Origin: Fluctibacter corallii
GTDB taxonomy: Bacteria; Pseudomonadota; Gammaproteobacteria; Enterobacterales; Alteromonadaceae
Assembly: GCF_025751585.1 (NCBI RefSeq)
Contig: NZ_JAOWKX010000001.1
Location: 496,259 to 560,258, forward strand
Direction: 5' to 3'
DNA length: 64,000 bases
Both the position numbers and the translations under genes were made by a program. The notes under the pieces were generated by a model, which was not told where the DNA came from, did not search any database, and worked only from the letters and a program-made list of their open reading frames with translations. Below, piece by piece: positions 8,590 to 17,726 of the stretch; the first letter of the stretch is position 1, and every line of letters starts with the position of its first letter.

Positions 8590-9735
8590 GTGAGCCAATC
8601 TGACCCCATGTTTGATCCCCAAATACCTAGCCCATGTTACGTATGTGAAGAAAGCAAGCTAGAAGAAAACCTTAAACTGATGCAGCGCGTACAGAATGAG
8701 TCTGGCGTTGATATTATTCTTGCGCTGAAAGGCTTTGCAATGTGGTCGACATTTGACTTGGTTGGCCAGTACCTCAAGGGGTGCACCGCCAGTTCCGTTT
8801 GGGAAGCACAACTTGCTCACGAATGCATGGGCAAAGAAGTGCATGCATACGCACCAGCGTATAAACCGCAAGATATTGAGGCTTTACTTCCACTCGTTAA
8901 CCACATTTCATTTAACAGCTTAAGTCAGTGGCAACGCTATAAAGATCAGGTATTGGCAGCGAATATTTCCGCTGGTATTCGGGTTAATCCCGAGCATCGT
9001 GAAGCTGAAACAGAGCTTTACGATCCAAGCGCTCCGGGCTCACGTTTAGGTATTAAAGCCAGTACACTGGAAGGCCAAGATTTATCGGGCATCGAGGGCT
9101 TTCATGTTCACAATTTATGCGAATGCGACTCCTTTGCCGCCGAGCGCACGATAGCTGCGGTAGAAGAAAAATTCGCAAAATGGTTACCCAACCTTAAGTG
9201 GATAAACTTTGGTGGTGGGCACCTTATGACCCGCGAAGGCTACGATGTGGATCATCTGATTGGTACTTTAAAGGCATTCAAGCAGCGTCATCCTCACCTC
9301 AGCGTGATCATGGAACCTGGTTCAGCCGTTGCTTGGCAAACTGGCCCACTCATCGCAGAAGTGGTAGATATTGTAGAAAACAAAGAAAAAATCGCGATAT
9401 TAGATATTTCAGCAACGGCACACATGCCAGACGTACTTGAAATGCCTTATCGCCCCGCGATTCGACACGCAGGGGAAGCTGGTGACAAAGCCTATGATTA
9501 CAAAATTGGTGGTAATTCTTGTTTAGCGGGCGATGTTATTGACGTCTATAGCTTCGATCATGAATTACAAGTAGGTGAACGCATTGTCTTTGAAGATATG
9601 ATCCACTACACCATGGTTAAAACTACGTTCTTTAATGGTGTTGGGCACCCGTCTATTGCAATCAAACGTAAAGATGGCAGAGTAGAGGTTGTTCGCAAAT
9701 TTAACTTTCAAGATTTCAAAAGCCGCTTGTCTTAA
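8590..9735 (+). CDS. nspC: Carboxynorspermidine decarboxylase
   Basis: PLP-dependent fold-III decarboxylase that converts carboxynorspermidine/carboxyspermidine to the free triamine. I set the start at GTG 8590, preceded by GGAGAG at good spacing. An upstream in-frame ATG at 8539 would put the first 17 codons inside a terminator hairpin. The chosen start gives 381 residues, close to the known NspC length (about 377). The PLP Lys is K47 in ILALKGFAMW. The glycine-rich WINFGGGHLMTREGY segment and the VIMEPGSAVAW motif follow, with GNSCLAGDV near the C-terminus. It works directly on the product of the gene before it. Confidence 0.95.
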   Translation: MSQSDPMFDPQIPSPCYVCEESKLEENLKLMQRVQNESGVDIILALKGFAMWSTFDLVGQYLKGCTASSVWEAQLAHECMGKEVHAYAPAYKPQDIEALLPLVNHISFNSLSQWQRYKDQVLAANISAGIRVNPEHREAETELYDPSAPGSRLGIKASTLEGQDLSGIEGFHVHNLCECDSFAAERTIAAVEEKFAKWLPNLKWINFGGGHLMTREGYDVDHLIGTLKAFKQRHPHLSVIMEPGSAVAWQTGPLIAEVVDIVENKEKIAILDISATAHMPDVLEMPYRPAIRHAGEAGDKAYDYKIGGNSCLAGDVIDVYSFDHELQVGERIVFEDMIHYTMVKTTFFNGVGHPSIAIKRKDGRVEVVRKFNFQDFKSRLS

Positions 9736-9756
9736 TCAAACTCAATTTATGGTACC

Positions 9757-9790
9757 GAGGGAGGATGAATAGTCTTAATTCCCCTCCCTC
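9757..9790 (+). terminator. Possible hairpin after nspC
   Basis: GAGGGAGG (9757-9764) can pair with CCTCCCTC (9783-9790) across an 18-base loop, just downstream of the nspC stop. There is no T run after it, so it is a weak terminator candidate or an mRNA 3' stabilising hairpin. Confidence 0.35.
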
Positions 9791-9836
9791 TAAACCTTCC
9801 CTATCGTGGTAAATACACGCCATTGATACGCGTCTC

Positions 9837-11225
9837 TTAGCGGCTTGACTCCATCAGACTTTTTTCTCGACCTTTTTTAATCAAATGCGCGAATTGGGTG
9901 TCAATAGGATAACGGCGTTTACTCCAACCTAATCGTACAATCACCATATCTTCAGAGGGAATGGCCATGACGATCTGAGAGCGGCTTCCCATCATCGCAT
10001 AAGCATCCTCTGGCAACAGCGGCCAGCGTTTTGCTTCTCCGCCCGAGTTAAGCCACACCTGATAGCCATATCGGCGCTCATTGATACTGGCATTTGGCGT
10101 TTTCATTTGATGAGCAAACGCTGGTGAATATACTCGGTGTCCATTAATTTCGCCGTTATTTAACATCAACAAACCGAGCTTTGCCCAATCTCTTGAGGTG
10201 GCATATATGTAAGAACTACCTACAAATACTCCAGACGCGTCGACTTCAAATAACAAATGACGCAAGTTAAGTGGCGCAATTAACGTCTGGTGAAGGTACG
10301 CAAGATTAGCGGATAAGTCGCCCCCCGTATGGGCGTAAATGATACGCGACAATAAATTCGTGGTACCTGATGAATACGAAAAGTGTTTACCAGGCTCTCT
10401 TTCTAGTGGTGCGCGCATCGCAACGTCAGATGCACTAGGAGCATGGAACAACATATGCGTGGCATCGCTACCCGGGGCGTAGGTCTCATCAAACCCTAAA
10501 CCTGATGTCATGGTCAATAAATCTTCAATATTTACATCTGCTCGCTCATCTTCCAGCCAAGATGTAAATAATTGATCATCGCGCAACGACAGTTGATTAT
10601 TCATCACAAGATTACCTATCAACATGGCGGTTACGGATTTTCCCATCGACCAACCCAGTAACGGTGTGTTTTGGTCGATACCTTTTCCGTAGCTTTCTGC
10701 GACAATTTTTCCATTTTTGACAATAATTAGCGCACGCGTATGACGACCCGCAATGTTGTCATTACGGAGCATGGTATCCGTTAACGTCTGCCACGTTTTC
10801 GACGTAGTCGTTACTTCATGTCCTTGCGGCCATACTTGTTTTAGCTGTTGTTCCGCTGCGCCAACTGGTTGTAAAGGTTGAGCTCTTAGAGGCGCGTCGC
10901 CATTTTCAAGGGTACACCCAATACCATCGCGATATAGCGCGTTTTTTTCGCCCATTCCCCAAAGCGTTGCTGTGACACGTTTGTTGCCATCGTCGTAGCG
11001 CAGCTCTACTAAACGATTAGCTGAAGAATAACTGGCAAGGTCATTCATGATACGTTCGTGTGAGAAGTTTGAAATATACCGAGACGAGCATGCAATTTTG
11101 GCTCCAAGTCCGGTAGCCACACGTACAACATCAGGTAAATTCCAGAGGGGAATTCGCAAAAAGTAATACAAAGCGAAAGACAACACTAATACGATTGCGA
11201 CAGAGAAATATAACAGCTTTTTCAT
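9837..11225 (-). CDS. Serine hydrolase of the beta-lactamase (class C) family, membrane-anchored
   Basis: A 462-residue protein with an N-terminal signal anchor (hydrophobic residues about 4-24) and a class-C beta-lactamase/6-aminohexanoate-dimer-hydrolase-like domain. The catalytic SxxK is S193-M-G-K196 in LGWSMGKSVTAM, and the second-motif Tyr is Y284 in HFSYSSGTTNLL. The family includes esterases, peptidases and NylB-type amidases, so I do not claim antibiotic resistance. The start is ATG 11225, with AAGGAAG upstream; the longer reading frame adds eight residues that look unnatural for a signal sequence. It lies 35 bases after the AraC-type regulator on the same strand and is probably its operon partner. 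Confidence 0.87.
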   Translation of the reverse strand: MKKLLYFSVAIVLVLSFALYYFLRIPLWNLPDVVRVATGLGAKIACSSRYISNFSHERIMNDLASYSSANRLVELRYDDGNKRVTATLWGMGEKNALYRDGIGCTLENGDAPLRAQPLQPVGAAEQQLKQVWPQGHEVTTTSKTWQTLTDTMLRNDNIAGRHTRALIIVKNGKIVAESYGKGIDQNTPLLGWSMGKSVTAMLIGNLVMNNQLSLRDDQLFTSWLEDERADVNIEDLLTMTSGLGFDETYAPGSDATHMLFHAPSASDVAMRAPLEREPGKHFSYSSGTTNLLSRIIYAHTGGDLSANLAYLHQTLIAPLNLRHLLFEVDASGVFVGSSYIYATSRDWAKLGLLMLNNGEINGHRVYSPAFAHQMKTPNASINERRYGYQVWLNSGGEAKRWPLLPEDAYAMMGSRSQIVMAIPSEDMVIVRLGWSKRRYPIDTQFAHLIKKGREKSLMESSR

Positions 11226-11260
11226 TGACTTCCTTAGCGCGCTATCCACTCGTTATGTTG

Positions 11261-12169
11261 TTACGATTTATGTCGTATTTGTGCCTGTTCAACGTACCCT
11301 TCTGGTCGACGCCCTACAAACCGTTTGAACACGGTTGCAAAGCTTTGCTTAGAGAAGAAGCCTGCATCACGCGCAGCATCCATAAGTTTCTCGGCAGAAA
11401 GTAAACCGCTATCAATTGCCCGCTTTATAGCCCACACTCGATGACTATTAATAAAATCACAAAAGTTTAAGCCAGCCTCTTGCGCAATCGCCTGCATCAG
11501 ATCTCGCTCACTCACATGTAAATGAGGAGACAAATCAGACACCGTTAAATCTGCGCGTCGATAGAGTTTTTCTCGTGTAACTACATCTTCAATCTGTTTA
11601 AACAGCGCCTTAGCCATTTCACGTTTATGAAGGTCGACATCTAAAGTAGGCAAATATTCCTCTTTTTCAGCCGCCGCCAGATGAACATATAGCCGCTTAA
11701 CTAAAATAGCGCGAATTATGCTGATACCCATTAGAACACAACCAATATACGTCATCATCTGAATGTACTGAAACACGTAGTCTGCGCGTAATTCTGTAAA
11801 GAAGAAAAGCAAATAAAGCGACGACAATATCATCATGACAACCAGTGCCGGATACATCCACGCTAATTTTGTTTCTTCAGCATCAGAGTTGTGTGCGAAT
11901 GCAGCCCGGTGATATGCCCTTACATAACGTATGGCGATCAAAGCACAAATAGCTTGTAACACACTCGCATACAAATAGATCTCAGTGAGGCTATCAGCCA
12001 AAACTAAAATTAAAAAGGCAGGAACCAATGATAAAGTTCCGTGTAGATGTTTGACCGAGCGGCCATAAACCAAAAACTGGGTCAGCAGCAACATCACTGG
12101 CCCCAGTAATAGAAATAACGCTATCTGCCACTGTACTTGCGCAGACCATTCCCCAAAATTTTGCAGCAT
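11261..12169 (-). CDS. Membrane-bound AraC-family transcriptional regulator
   Basis: The N-terminal two thirds (to about residue 180) carry six or seven hydrophobic helices. The C-terminal 100 residues form an AraC-type double helix-turn-helix: the segment beginning LTVSDLSPHLHVSERDLMQAI, then DAARDAGFFSKQSFATVFKRFVGRRPEGY, which is the family signature. Such proteins are thought to sense membrane or envelope signals, but the ligand here is unknown. The start is uncertain. ATG 12169 puts about a dozen residues before the first helix; an in-frame GTG at 12220 would add 17 residues. The serine hydrolase follows 35 bases downstream and is the obvious first candidate target. Confidence 0.87.
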   Translation of the reverse strand: MLQNFGEWSAQVQWQIALFLLLGPVMLLLTQFLVYGRSVKHLHGTLSLVPAFLILVLADSLTEIYLYASVLQAICALIAIRYVRAYHRAAFAHNSDAEETKLAWMYPALVVMMILSSLYLLFFFTELRADYVFQYIQMMTYIGCVLMGISIIRAILVKRLYVHLAAAEKEEYLPTLDVDLHKREMAKALFKQIEDVVTREKLYRRADLTVSDLSPHLHVSERDLMQAIAQEAGLNFCDFINSHRVWAIKRAIDSGLLSAEKLMDAARDAGFFSKQSFATVFKRFVGRRPEGYVEQAQIRHKS

Positions 12170-12274
12170 ACTTTTTGTTCTTTTATTGACTATGCATTCG
12201 CCAGTGTAAAACAAAACCACATGCTAGCATACTGATTTAAAACATAATTCTCTCTTAAAGGTAAAAACTGTACT

Positions 12275-13159
12275 TTAGTCTTTACCTTGCAGAGCTAATC
12301 CCCGTTGATACAACGCGTTCTTTTTAACAGTATAGTGGGTTGCCACAATCGCTGCTGCCTTTTTTAAAGGCAAACTGTCACACAATAGCAGAAGCAACGA
12401 CTCCGCCTCTTCAGGAATGTCCGACTCTTCATTTTCAACACCCGCCACCATCAATACAAATTCGCCTCTTTGATGGTTAGGATCACGTTGCAACCACGAC
12501 AATACATTTTGAGCCTCATCGGCATAAAAAGTTTCAAAGGTCTTGGTTAACTCTTTTGCTACTACCAATTGCCTGTCAGCGCCTAGCACCTCAGATATCA
12601 TAGACACGGTATCCTCTATACGCCTTGGCGATTCGTAGAAGATAGTGGTAGCCGTTTGCTTGATTAAGCGGGATAAAGCATGTTCTTTTGCTTGCTGTTT
12701 AACAGGCAAAAAGCCCTCAAATATAAATTTATCGGTGGCTAACCCAGCTGCACACAAAGCAGTAATGGCTGCACATGCGCCAGGAATAGGTACGACCTTC
12801 ACTCCAGCGTCTCGACAATAGTTAACAAGGGTATAACCCGGATCGCTAATTAACGGTGTTCCCGCATCAGAAATAAGTGCGACATTCTCTCCATTGCGCA
12901 TGCGTTCCACGAGCTGCTTTCCACGCTGCGCTTCATTATGATCATGTAATGAAATGAGCTTGGTAGAAATCTCATATTGTTGAAGTAGCTTTTGACTATG
13001 CCGTGTGTCTTCTGCCGCTATAACATCCACGTCTTTAAGAATACGTAACGCACGCTGCGTAATATCTTCCAGATTGCCAATAGGGGTAGCAACAATATAC
13101 AGTGTTCCAACGTCCTGCACGATCAGACGTACCTTTTTTTGAGTTAATCTTCGTGACAT
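12275..13159 (-). CDS. rsmI: 16S rRNA 2'-O-ribose C1402 methyltransferase
   Basis: RsmI methylates the ribose of C1402 in the 16S rRNA decoding centre using SAM. At 294 residues it matches the family. Clear signatures are GTLYIVATPIGNLEDITQRAL near the N-terminus, the AAEDTRHSQKLL segment, and ALISDAGTPLISDPGY followed by VVPIPGACAAITAL. It diverges from lpoA with only 38 bases between starts, the same arrangement as yraL/yraM in E. coli, so the two promoters must overlap or lie within coding sequence. The exact start is not certain; a GTG 13 codons downstream, giving VQDVGTLYIV, is an alternative. Confidence 0.96.
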   Translation of the reverse strand: MSRRLTQKKVRLIVQDVGTLYIVATPIGNLEDITQRALRILKDVDVIAAEDTRHSQKLLQQYEISTKLISLHDHNEAQRGKQLVERMRNGENVALISDAGTPLISDPGYTLVNYCRDAGVKVVPIPGACAAITALCAAGLATDKFIFEGFLPVKQQAKEHALSRLIKQTATTIFYESPRRIEDTVSMISEVLGADRQLVVAKELTKTFETFYADEAQNVLSWLQRDPNHQRGEFVLMVAGVENEESDIPEEAESLLLLLCDSLPLKKAAAIVATHYTVKKNALYQRGLALQGKD

Positions 13160-13197
13160 TTTAAACTAGTGCCATACAAATAGGTGGGATTATTTTT

Positions 13198-15129
13198 GTG
13201 AAAAGTATTTTTAACTGGATTGGCATCGTAGCACTAAGCATTTTTCTCGTTGCCTGTGGCTCTGCACCTAAACCCAAAGCCGTATCTCAACCTGTAGAAA
13301 AACAACCAAAGACAGTTGTGAAAGCAGCAAAAACACCATCAGACCTAATACGAGACGCTGAAGTTACCTTTATGCAAACTGGGAGTACGCTTCAACGTAA
13401 CCTCCTCTTGCTAAAAGCTGCCGATTTATATGCTCAGGACAGCCAATGCAAAGAAGCAAAAACGATCATTTCAACGTTGTTGCCTGAAATGTCTGATAAA
13501 GATGAACGCACCTATGCCTTTGTTATTCTCGCAGAATGTTTAATTCGTACCTCTCCTGTCGACTATAAAATATTGTCAGCATACATTGATAACATGACAC
13601 CGCATTCGGAATATCGGGGAAGAGTGAATGCACTACACGCTCGTCTTCATCTGCATCAGACTGCATGGCTAGATGCTGCCAATGCTTTTGACAAAAGTGA
13701 CTTACCCGACACCGAACGTGCAATAAATATATGGAATGCATTATTACAACTTTCGTTAGCTGATTTAGAGGAGGCCTCTCTGCGCGCGCGTAATTTACGT
13801 TCTTATTTGCAGTTAGCCATTATCGTAAGACAATATGCCTTGAACCCAGTCCACTTACAGGCAGCCATAAACGATTGGCAAAATCGGCACCTCCAACACC
13901 CATTGGCAACCAATCCTCCTCCCGTATTAGCTAAATTGCTCGAGACCCCAACTGTCGACACATCTAGAATCAGCATTCTATTGCCGCTAACGGGTCGCTT
14001 GAGCCAGCAAGGGCAAGCAATAAAAGAGGGGATCATGGCTGCGTATTTTCAAGACGCATCTTCAAATGTAAATGTCGCTACGCTACCGGTGCTTACTTTT
14101 GTCGATACAAACACATACGATGAAGAAAACTCATCCGAACTGATAGCTAATTCGTCTGTCATTATTGGCCCATTATTAAAGGAAAATATTCGCCGAGTGC
14201 TTCCTAGTTTAACAAGCGAGGTGACCCTGCTTGCCCTGAACAGAATAGACACAGAGATACCCTCTAGATCTAACATCACATTCAATGAAAATAACGCTTT
14301 AGATACCACGGAAACTCATCCAAACGTTGCCCAACCTTTGTCTACTAATAGCCAATATTATTTTGCACTTGCTCCAGAGGACGAAGCCGTTCAACTGGCA
14401 AAAAAGGTTAAAAAAACGGGGGCTAAATTTCCTGTAGTTGTGGCTCACGATAGTGCGACCGCACGACGAATGGCTGACACGTTTATATCGTCATGGAAAC
14501 ACTTTGAAACCAAAGATCAATCTACTCCGTTGGTCACCTATTTTAATGACAACGACCAGCTTCGTGAAGGTATAACATCCATACTCGACGTCGCGCAAAG
14601 TAAGGCAAGAATTAAGCAAATTGAAAACTTGGTTCGCAAAGAGCTACATTCGGTTCCCAGGAACCGCAGAGATATTGACGCCATCATTGTATTTGCAGAC
14701 CCCAAACAAACTGAGTTATTAAACCCAATTATTGAATCTAGCCTTAGCCCGTTTAACAGAAAAGTGGTTCCTGTCTTTGCATCCTCAAGAAGCTATAGCC
14801 AACAATTGAATCAAAATAGCCTCAGAGATCTCAAAAACCTGACTTTTACTGATATGCCCTGGATGTTACCCTCTCACCGCTGGTCAGATTTACAGCAAGA
14901 AGCGCAAGCTCTGTGGCCGCAACGAAATGATACCTTACAGCGGCTGTTTGCTTTAGGTTATGATGCTTACACGATCAGCCCCTATTTACATCATCTCCGA
15001 CTTACCCCCAATCAATCAATTCAGGGATTAACCGGAGAGCTCAAAATAAACCCGCAGGGAGTGATTTATCGAACACTCCCTTATGCACAAATAAACAATA
15101 ACGAGGTGCAAAGGATTGCCAGCGACTAA
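13198..15129 (+). CDS. lpoA: Penicillin-binding protein activator lipoprotein LpoA
   Basis: An outer-membrane lipoprotein that stimulates PBP1A peptidoglycan synthesis from outside. The N-terminal signal ends in a lipobox (LVAC, Cys20), and the start is GTG 13198. The N-terminal region (about 45-230) is TPR-like helical. The C-terminal part (about 255-640) is a periplasmic-binding-protein type I fold, opening ISILLPLTGRLSQQGQAIKEG, as in the LppC family. It has 643 residues against 678 in E. coli. Its stop overlaps the yraN start by 14 bases. The neighbours rsmI, yraN, diaA and dolP repeat the enterobacterial order. Confidence 0.94.
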   Translation: MKSIFNWIGIVALSIFLVACGSAPKPKAVSQPVEKQPKTVVKAAKTPSDLIRDAEVTFMQTGSTLQRNLLLLKAADLYAQDSQCKEAKTIISTLLPEMSDKDERTYAFVILAECLIRTSPVDYKILSAYIDNMTPHSEYRGRVNALHARLHLHQTAWLDAANAFDKSDLPDTERAINIWNALLQLSLADLEEASLRARNLRSYLQLAIIVRQYALNPVHLQAAINDWQNRHLQHPLATNPPPVLAKLLETPTVDTSRISILLPLTGRLSQQGQAIKEGIMAAYFQDASSNVNVATLPVLTFVDTNTYDEENSSELIANSSVIIGPLLKENIRRVLPSLTSEVTLLALNRIDTEIPSRSNITFNENNALDTTETHPNVAQPLSTNSQYYFALAPEDEAVQLAKKVKKTGAKFPVVVAHDSATARRMADTFISSWKHFETKDQSTPLVTYFNDNDQLREGITSILDVAQSKARIKQIENLVRKELHSVPRNRRDIDAIIVFADPKQTELLNPIIESSLSPFNRKVVPVFASSRSYSQQLNQNSLRDLKNLTFTDMPWMLPSHRWSDLQQEAQALWPQRNDTLQRLFALGYDAYTISPYLHHLRLTPNQSIQGLTGELKINPQGVIYRTLPYAQINNNEVQRIASD

Positions 15130-15475
15130 AGGATTATGGTCGAAACTACGAGGCTATGCGGCAGAATCGTCTGCAAGGCGTTATTTGGAAGGACAAGGAC
15201 TCAACTTCATCCAGAAAAATTATCTGTGTCGGCAAGGTGAAATAGATTTAATCATGCAGGATGGTGCAGAATGGGTCTTTGTTGAGGTAAAATTCAGGCA
15301 TAATCAGCAACATGGTCGTGCCGAAGAATACTTTCACGCGAATAAGCGCCGTAAGTTTGAGAAAGCGGTTCTTCACTTTTTGCATAGCAAGCATATCAAT
15401 CCGGCTCATGTACCATTTAGAATTGATGTGGTTGCCATTAACAAAGACCAGCTGTCATGGTTTAAGTGCGTTTAG
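15116..15475 (+). CDS. yraN: YraN family (UPF0102) nuclease-fold protein
   Basis: A 119-residue protein of the UPF0102 family, with the restriction-endonuclease-like core visible: RGYAAESSARRYLE, then GEIDLIMQDGAEWVFVEVKFR, whose E-D...E-V-K pattern is the PD-(D/E)xK-type active site. Its biological role is poorly defined. The start is a TTG at 15116 overlapping the end of lpoA by 14 bases. No ATG or GTG in frame fits the family N-terminus better, so translation is probably coupled to lpoA. Confidence 0.92.
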   Translation: MPATKGLWSKLRGYAAESSARRYLEGQGLNFIQKNYLCRQGEIDLIMQDGAEWVFVEVKFRHNQQHGRAEEYFHANKRRKFEKAVLHFLHSKHINPAHVPFRIDVVAINKDQLSWFKCV

Positions 15476-16099
<624 letters not shown>

Positions 16100-16110
16100 G
16101 GGTAAAGATA

Positions 16111-16692
16111 ATGCAAATCACGTTCAGCAAATATAAGCTGATTGCACTGTTTGTTGCCTTAGGCCTGCTGCAAGGCTGCGCCGCTGTCGTGGTTGGCGCA
16201 GGACTTGGCGCCGCATCAGTTGCCCACGATCGGCGCACAGTAGGAACGCAACTAGATGACAAAACCCTTGCCGGAAAAGTCATTGCGCGATTAGCTAAAA
16301 ATAAAGCACTTGAAGAAGGTGCGAATATCAATGTGCTGGTATTTAACGGCGTATTATTGCTTACAGGGCAAGCTCCTACCGAGTCTTTGAGAGCCGAAGC
16401 GCATAAAATTGCCGCTGCCGTACCTCATATCAAAAAGACCCACAATTTGATTAGAATTGGGCATCCAATCGCGCCATCGACTGCGGCTCACGATGTATGG
16501 TTGGCATCTAAAGTCAGAGCGCAGCTTTTAACAGATAAGCGCATTGATGGTCTGCATATCAGCATCACAGTTGAAGACTCTGAAGTGTTTCTCATGGGAT
16601 TGGTTAAATCTAATGAAGCCAACGTAGCGGTAGATATAGTAAGAAACATCAACGGCGTCACCCAAGTGGTCAAAGCCTTTGAGTATTTGTGA
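16111..16692 (+). CDS. dolP: Outer-membrane lipoprotein with two BON domains (DolP/YraP)
   Basis: Small lipoprotein of 193 residues (191 in E. coli). The signal peptide ends in LLQGC, and two BON domains follow at about residues 50-115 (IARLAKNKALEEGANINVLVFNGVLLLTG) and about 125-190 (VRAQLLTDKRIDGLHISITVEDSEVFLMG). DolP supports outer-membrane integrity and BAM function and concentrates at division sites. It is the last gene of the lpoA-yraN-diaA-dolP cluster, eleven bases after diaA. The conserved block stops here and AT-rich accessory sequence begins. Confidence 0.95.
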   Translation: MQITFSKYKLIALFVALGLLQGCAAVVVGAGLGAASVAHDRRTVGTQLDDKTLAGKVIARLAKNKALEEGANINVLVFNGVLLLTGQAPTESLRAEAHKIAAAVPHIKKTHNLIRIGHPIAPSTAAHDVWLASKVRAQLLTDKRIDGLHISITVEDSEVFLMGLVKSNEANVAVDIVRNINGVTQVVKAFEYL

Positions 16693-16757
16693 GGCCGCGG
16701 AAAATCATGCGGCAAAAAAAGCGGAGCTGAGACAGCCAAATTTTATAGCAATGTCCC

Positions 16758-16797
16758 ATCTACAGAGATGTTAAAATTTTATTAACTCTCTGTAGAT
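16758..16797. terminator. 40-base near-perfect palindrome downstream of dolP
   Basis: ATCTACAGAGA (16758-16768) is the exact reverse complement of TCTCTGTAGAT (16787-16797). Inside it GTTAA and TTAAC also pair, leaving a 7-base AT loop. On the plus strand TAATCTAATTTTTC follows, so it may terminate the dolP transcript. Its symmetry and length would also suit a protein-binding or recombination site. Confidence 0.55.
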
Positions 16798-17112
16798 AAT
16801 CTAATTTTTCAAGTGAATCGATTCGTGCATATTATCACATCAAATAGATTTTTCATCTACTCAAGAAATGATTGAATTTCTATCAGACACTACATTAAGG
16901 CGAAAACTAACACCCTTTCTTTAAAACGCACTTCAAGTTGACAAGTGTATTATTTCAACCATTTCAAATCTAGAGTATTTTAAAAAATATAACATATATC
17001 ATATACAATCTAAAACTCTCAACTTTACATTTGTAACTTCAGTATAAGAATGATAAATTCCCTGCGCCGTTGAAGCATCATCGGCATTAAATTTTTAAAA
17101 ACTGGATTAATT
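16798..17112. other. AT-rich gene-free stretch before the accessory genes
   Basis: No credible coding region is visible. The composition drops sharply in GC compared with dolP, which marks the left side of the accessory island. The promoter of the following secreted protein must lie here, but no hexamer pair is convincing against the AT-rich background. Confidence 0.6.
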
Positions 17113-17667
17113 ATGGATAATATAAAAACCTTAGCATGGAATAAATGCGACTCAGCTTTTATCACGTTCTTTGCATTATTTTTCTCATGTCTTTTTCCAT
17201 CCAACTCTTACGCAATAAATGATGAGTTAGAGTACTGTGATACAGGAAGTTCAAGCTATGATGAGGCTATATGCGAAGAGGTGGAGAGCTACTATGAACA
17301 TATAACGGTTATTGGTCAGCGACCTCCTTCTACGGGCCCAGTATATTTACCTGTTGTTGTTGTCGGAGGTTCTCAGGGATCAGGAGGAATTGGAGTAAGT
17401 TCAGGCGGACCTGGATTAGGTTCAGCGGAGAGGCAGAGGGAGAAATGTCTAGAAACAGCACAAGATCTATATGGACCTTGCTATAGTAAACGAGAGAATG
17501 CATCAATCGTTGCTTTTGAAGTGTGTGCGGGCCTAGCCGCTTTCCTTCCCAGTAATGCTCTTAGAGTATCGGCCGTTGCAGCTTGCGGATATACCCGCAG
17601 AGAAGCCAGTACTGATAACCAAAATTACTGTTTAGGCGAAGTCGCCGATGCACAGGGAAGGTGTTAA
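17113..17667 (+). CDS. Secreted Cys- and Gly-rich protein of unknown function
   Basis: I do not recognise a named family. The 184-residue product begins with a Sec signal peptide (hydrophobic residues about 15-35, cleavage after SNSYA). The mature part has eight cysteines, an even number that suits disulfides in the periplasm or outside. It contains a TVIGQRPPSTG motif, a hydrophobic Val stretch and a Gly/Ser-rich linker (VVVVGGSQGSGG), then a C-terminal Cys-containing helical region. Proteins with a similar V-x-G-x-R-P-P segment occur in Alteromonadales and Xanthomonadales as uncharacterised exported proteins; this is recollection, not a search. It is the first of three AT-rich genes on the same strand. 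Confidence 0.75.
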   Translation: MDNIKTLAWNKCDSAFITFFALFFSCLFPSNSYAINDELEYCDTGSSSYDEAICEEVESYYEHITVIGQRPPSTGPVYLPVVVVGGSQGSGGIGVSSGGPGLGSAERQREKCLETAQDLYGPCYSKRENASIVAFEVCAGLAAFLPSNALRVSAVAACGYTRREASTDNQNYCLGEVADAQGRC

Positions 17668-17726
17668 CCTTTAGTTATAAAAGGTGGCTCGTATATTATG
17701 CGTAGCCACTTAAGCATGGAAAGTAT

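Noticed and set aside
9837-11225. Antibiotic-resistance beta-lactamase
   Set aside because: The SxxK and Tyr motifs place it in the broad class-C-like hydrolase family, but the membrane anchor, length and YSSG motif resemble NylB/esterase-type members rather than AmpC.
16694-16720. Hairpin GCCGC...GCGGC followed by a run of A after dolP
   Set aside because: The tract after the stem is A on the plus strand, and on the minus strand the T run precedes the stem, so it cannot be an intrinsic terminator in either direction.
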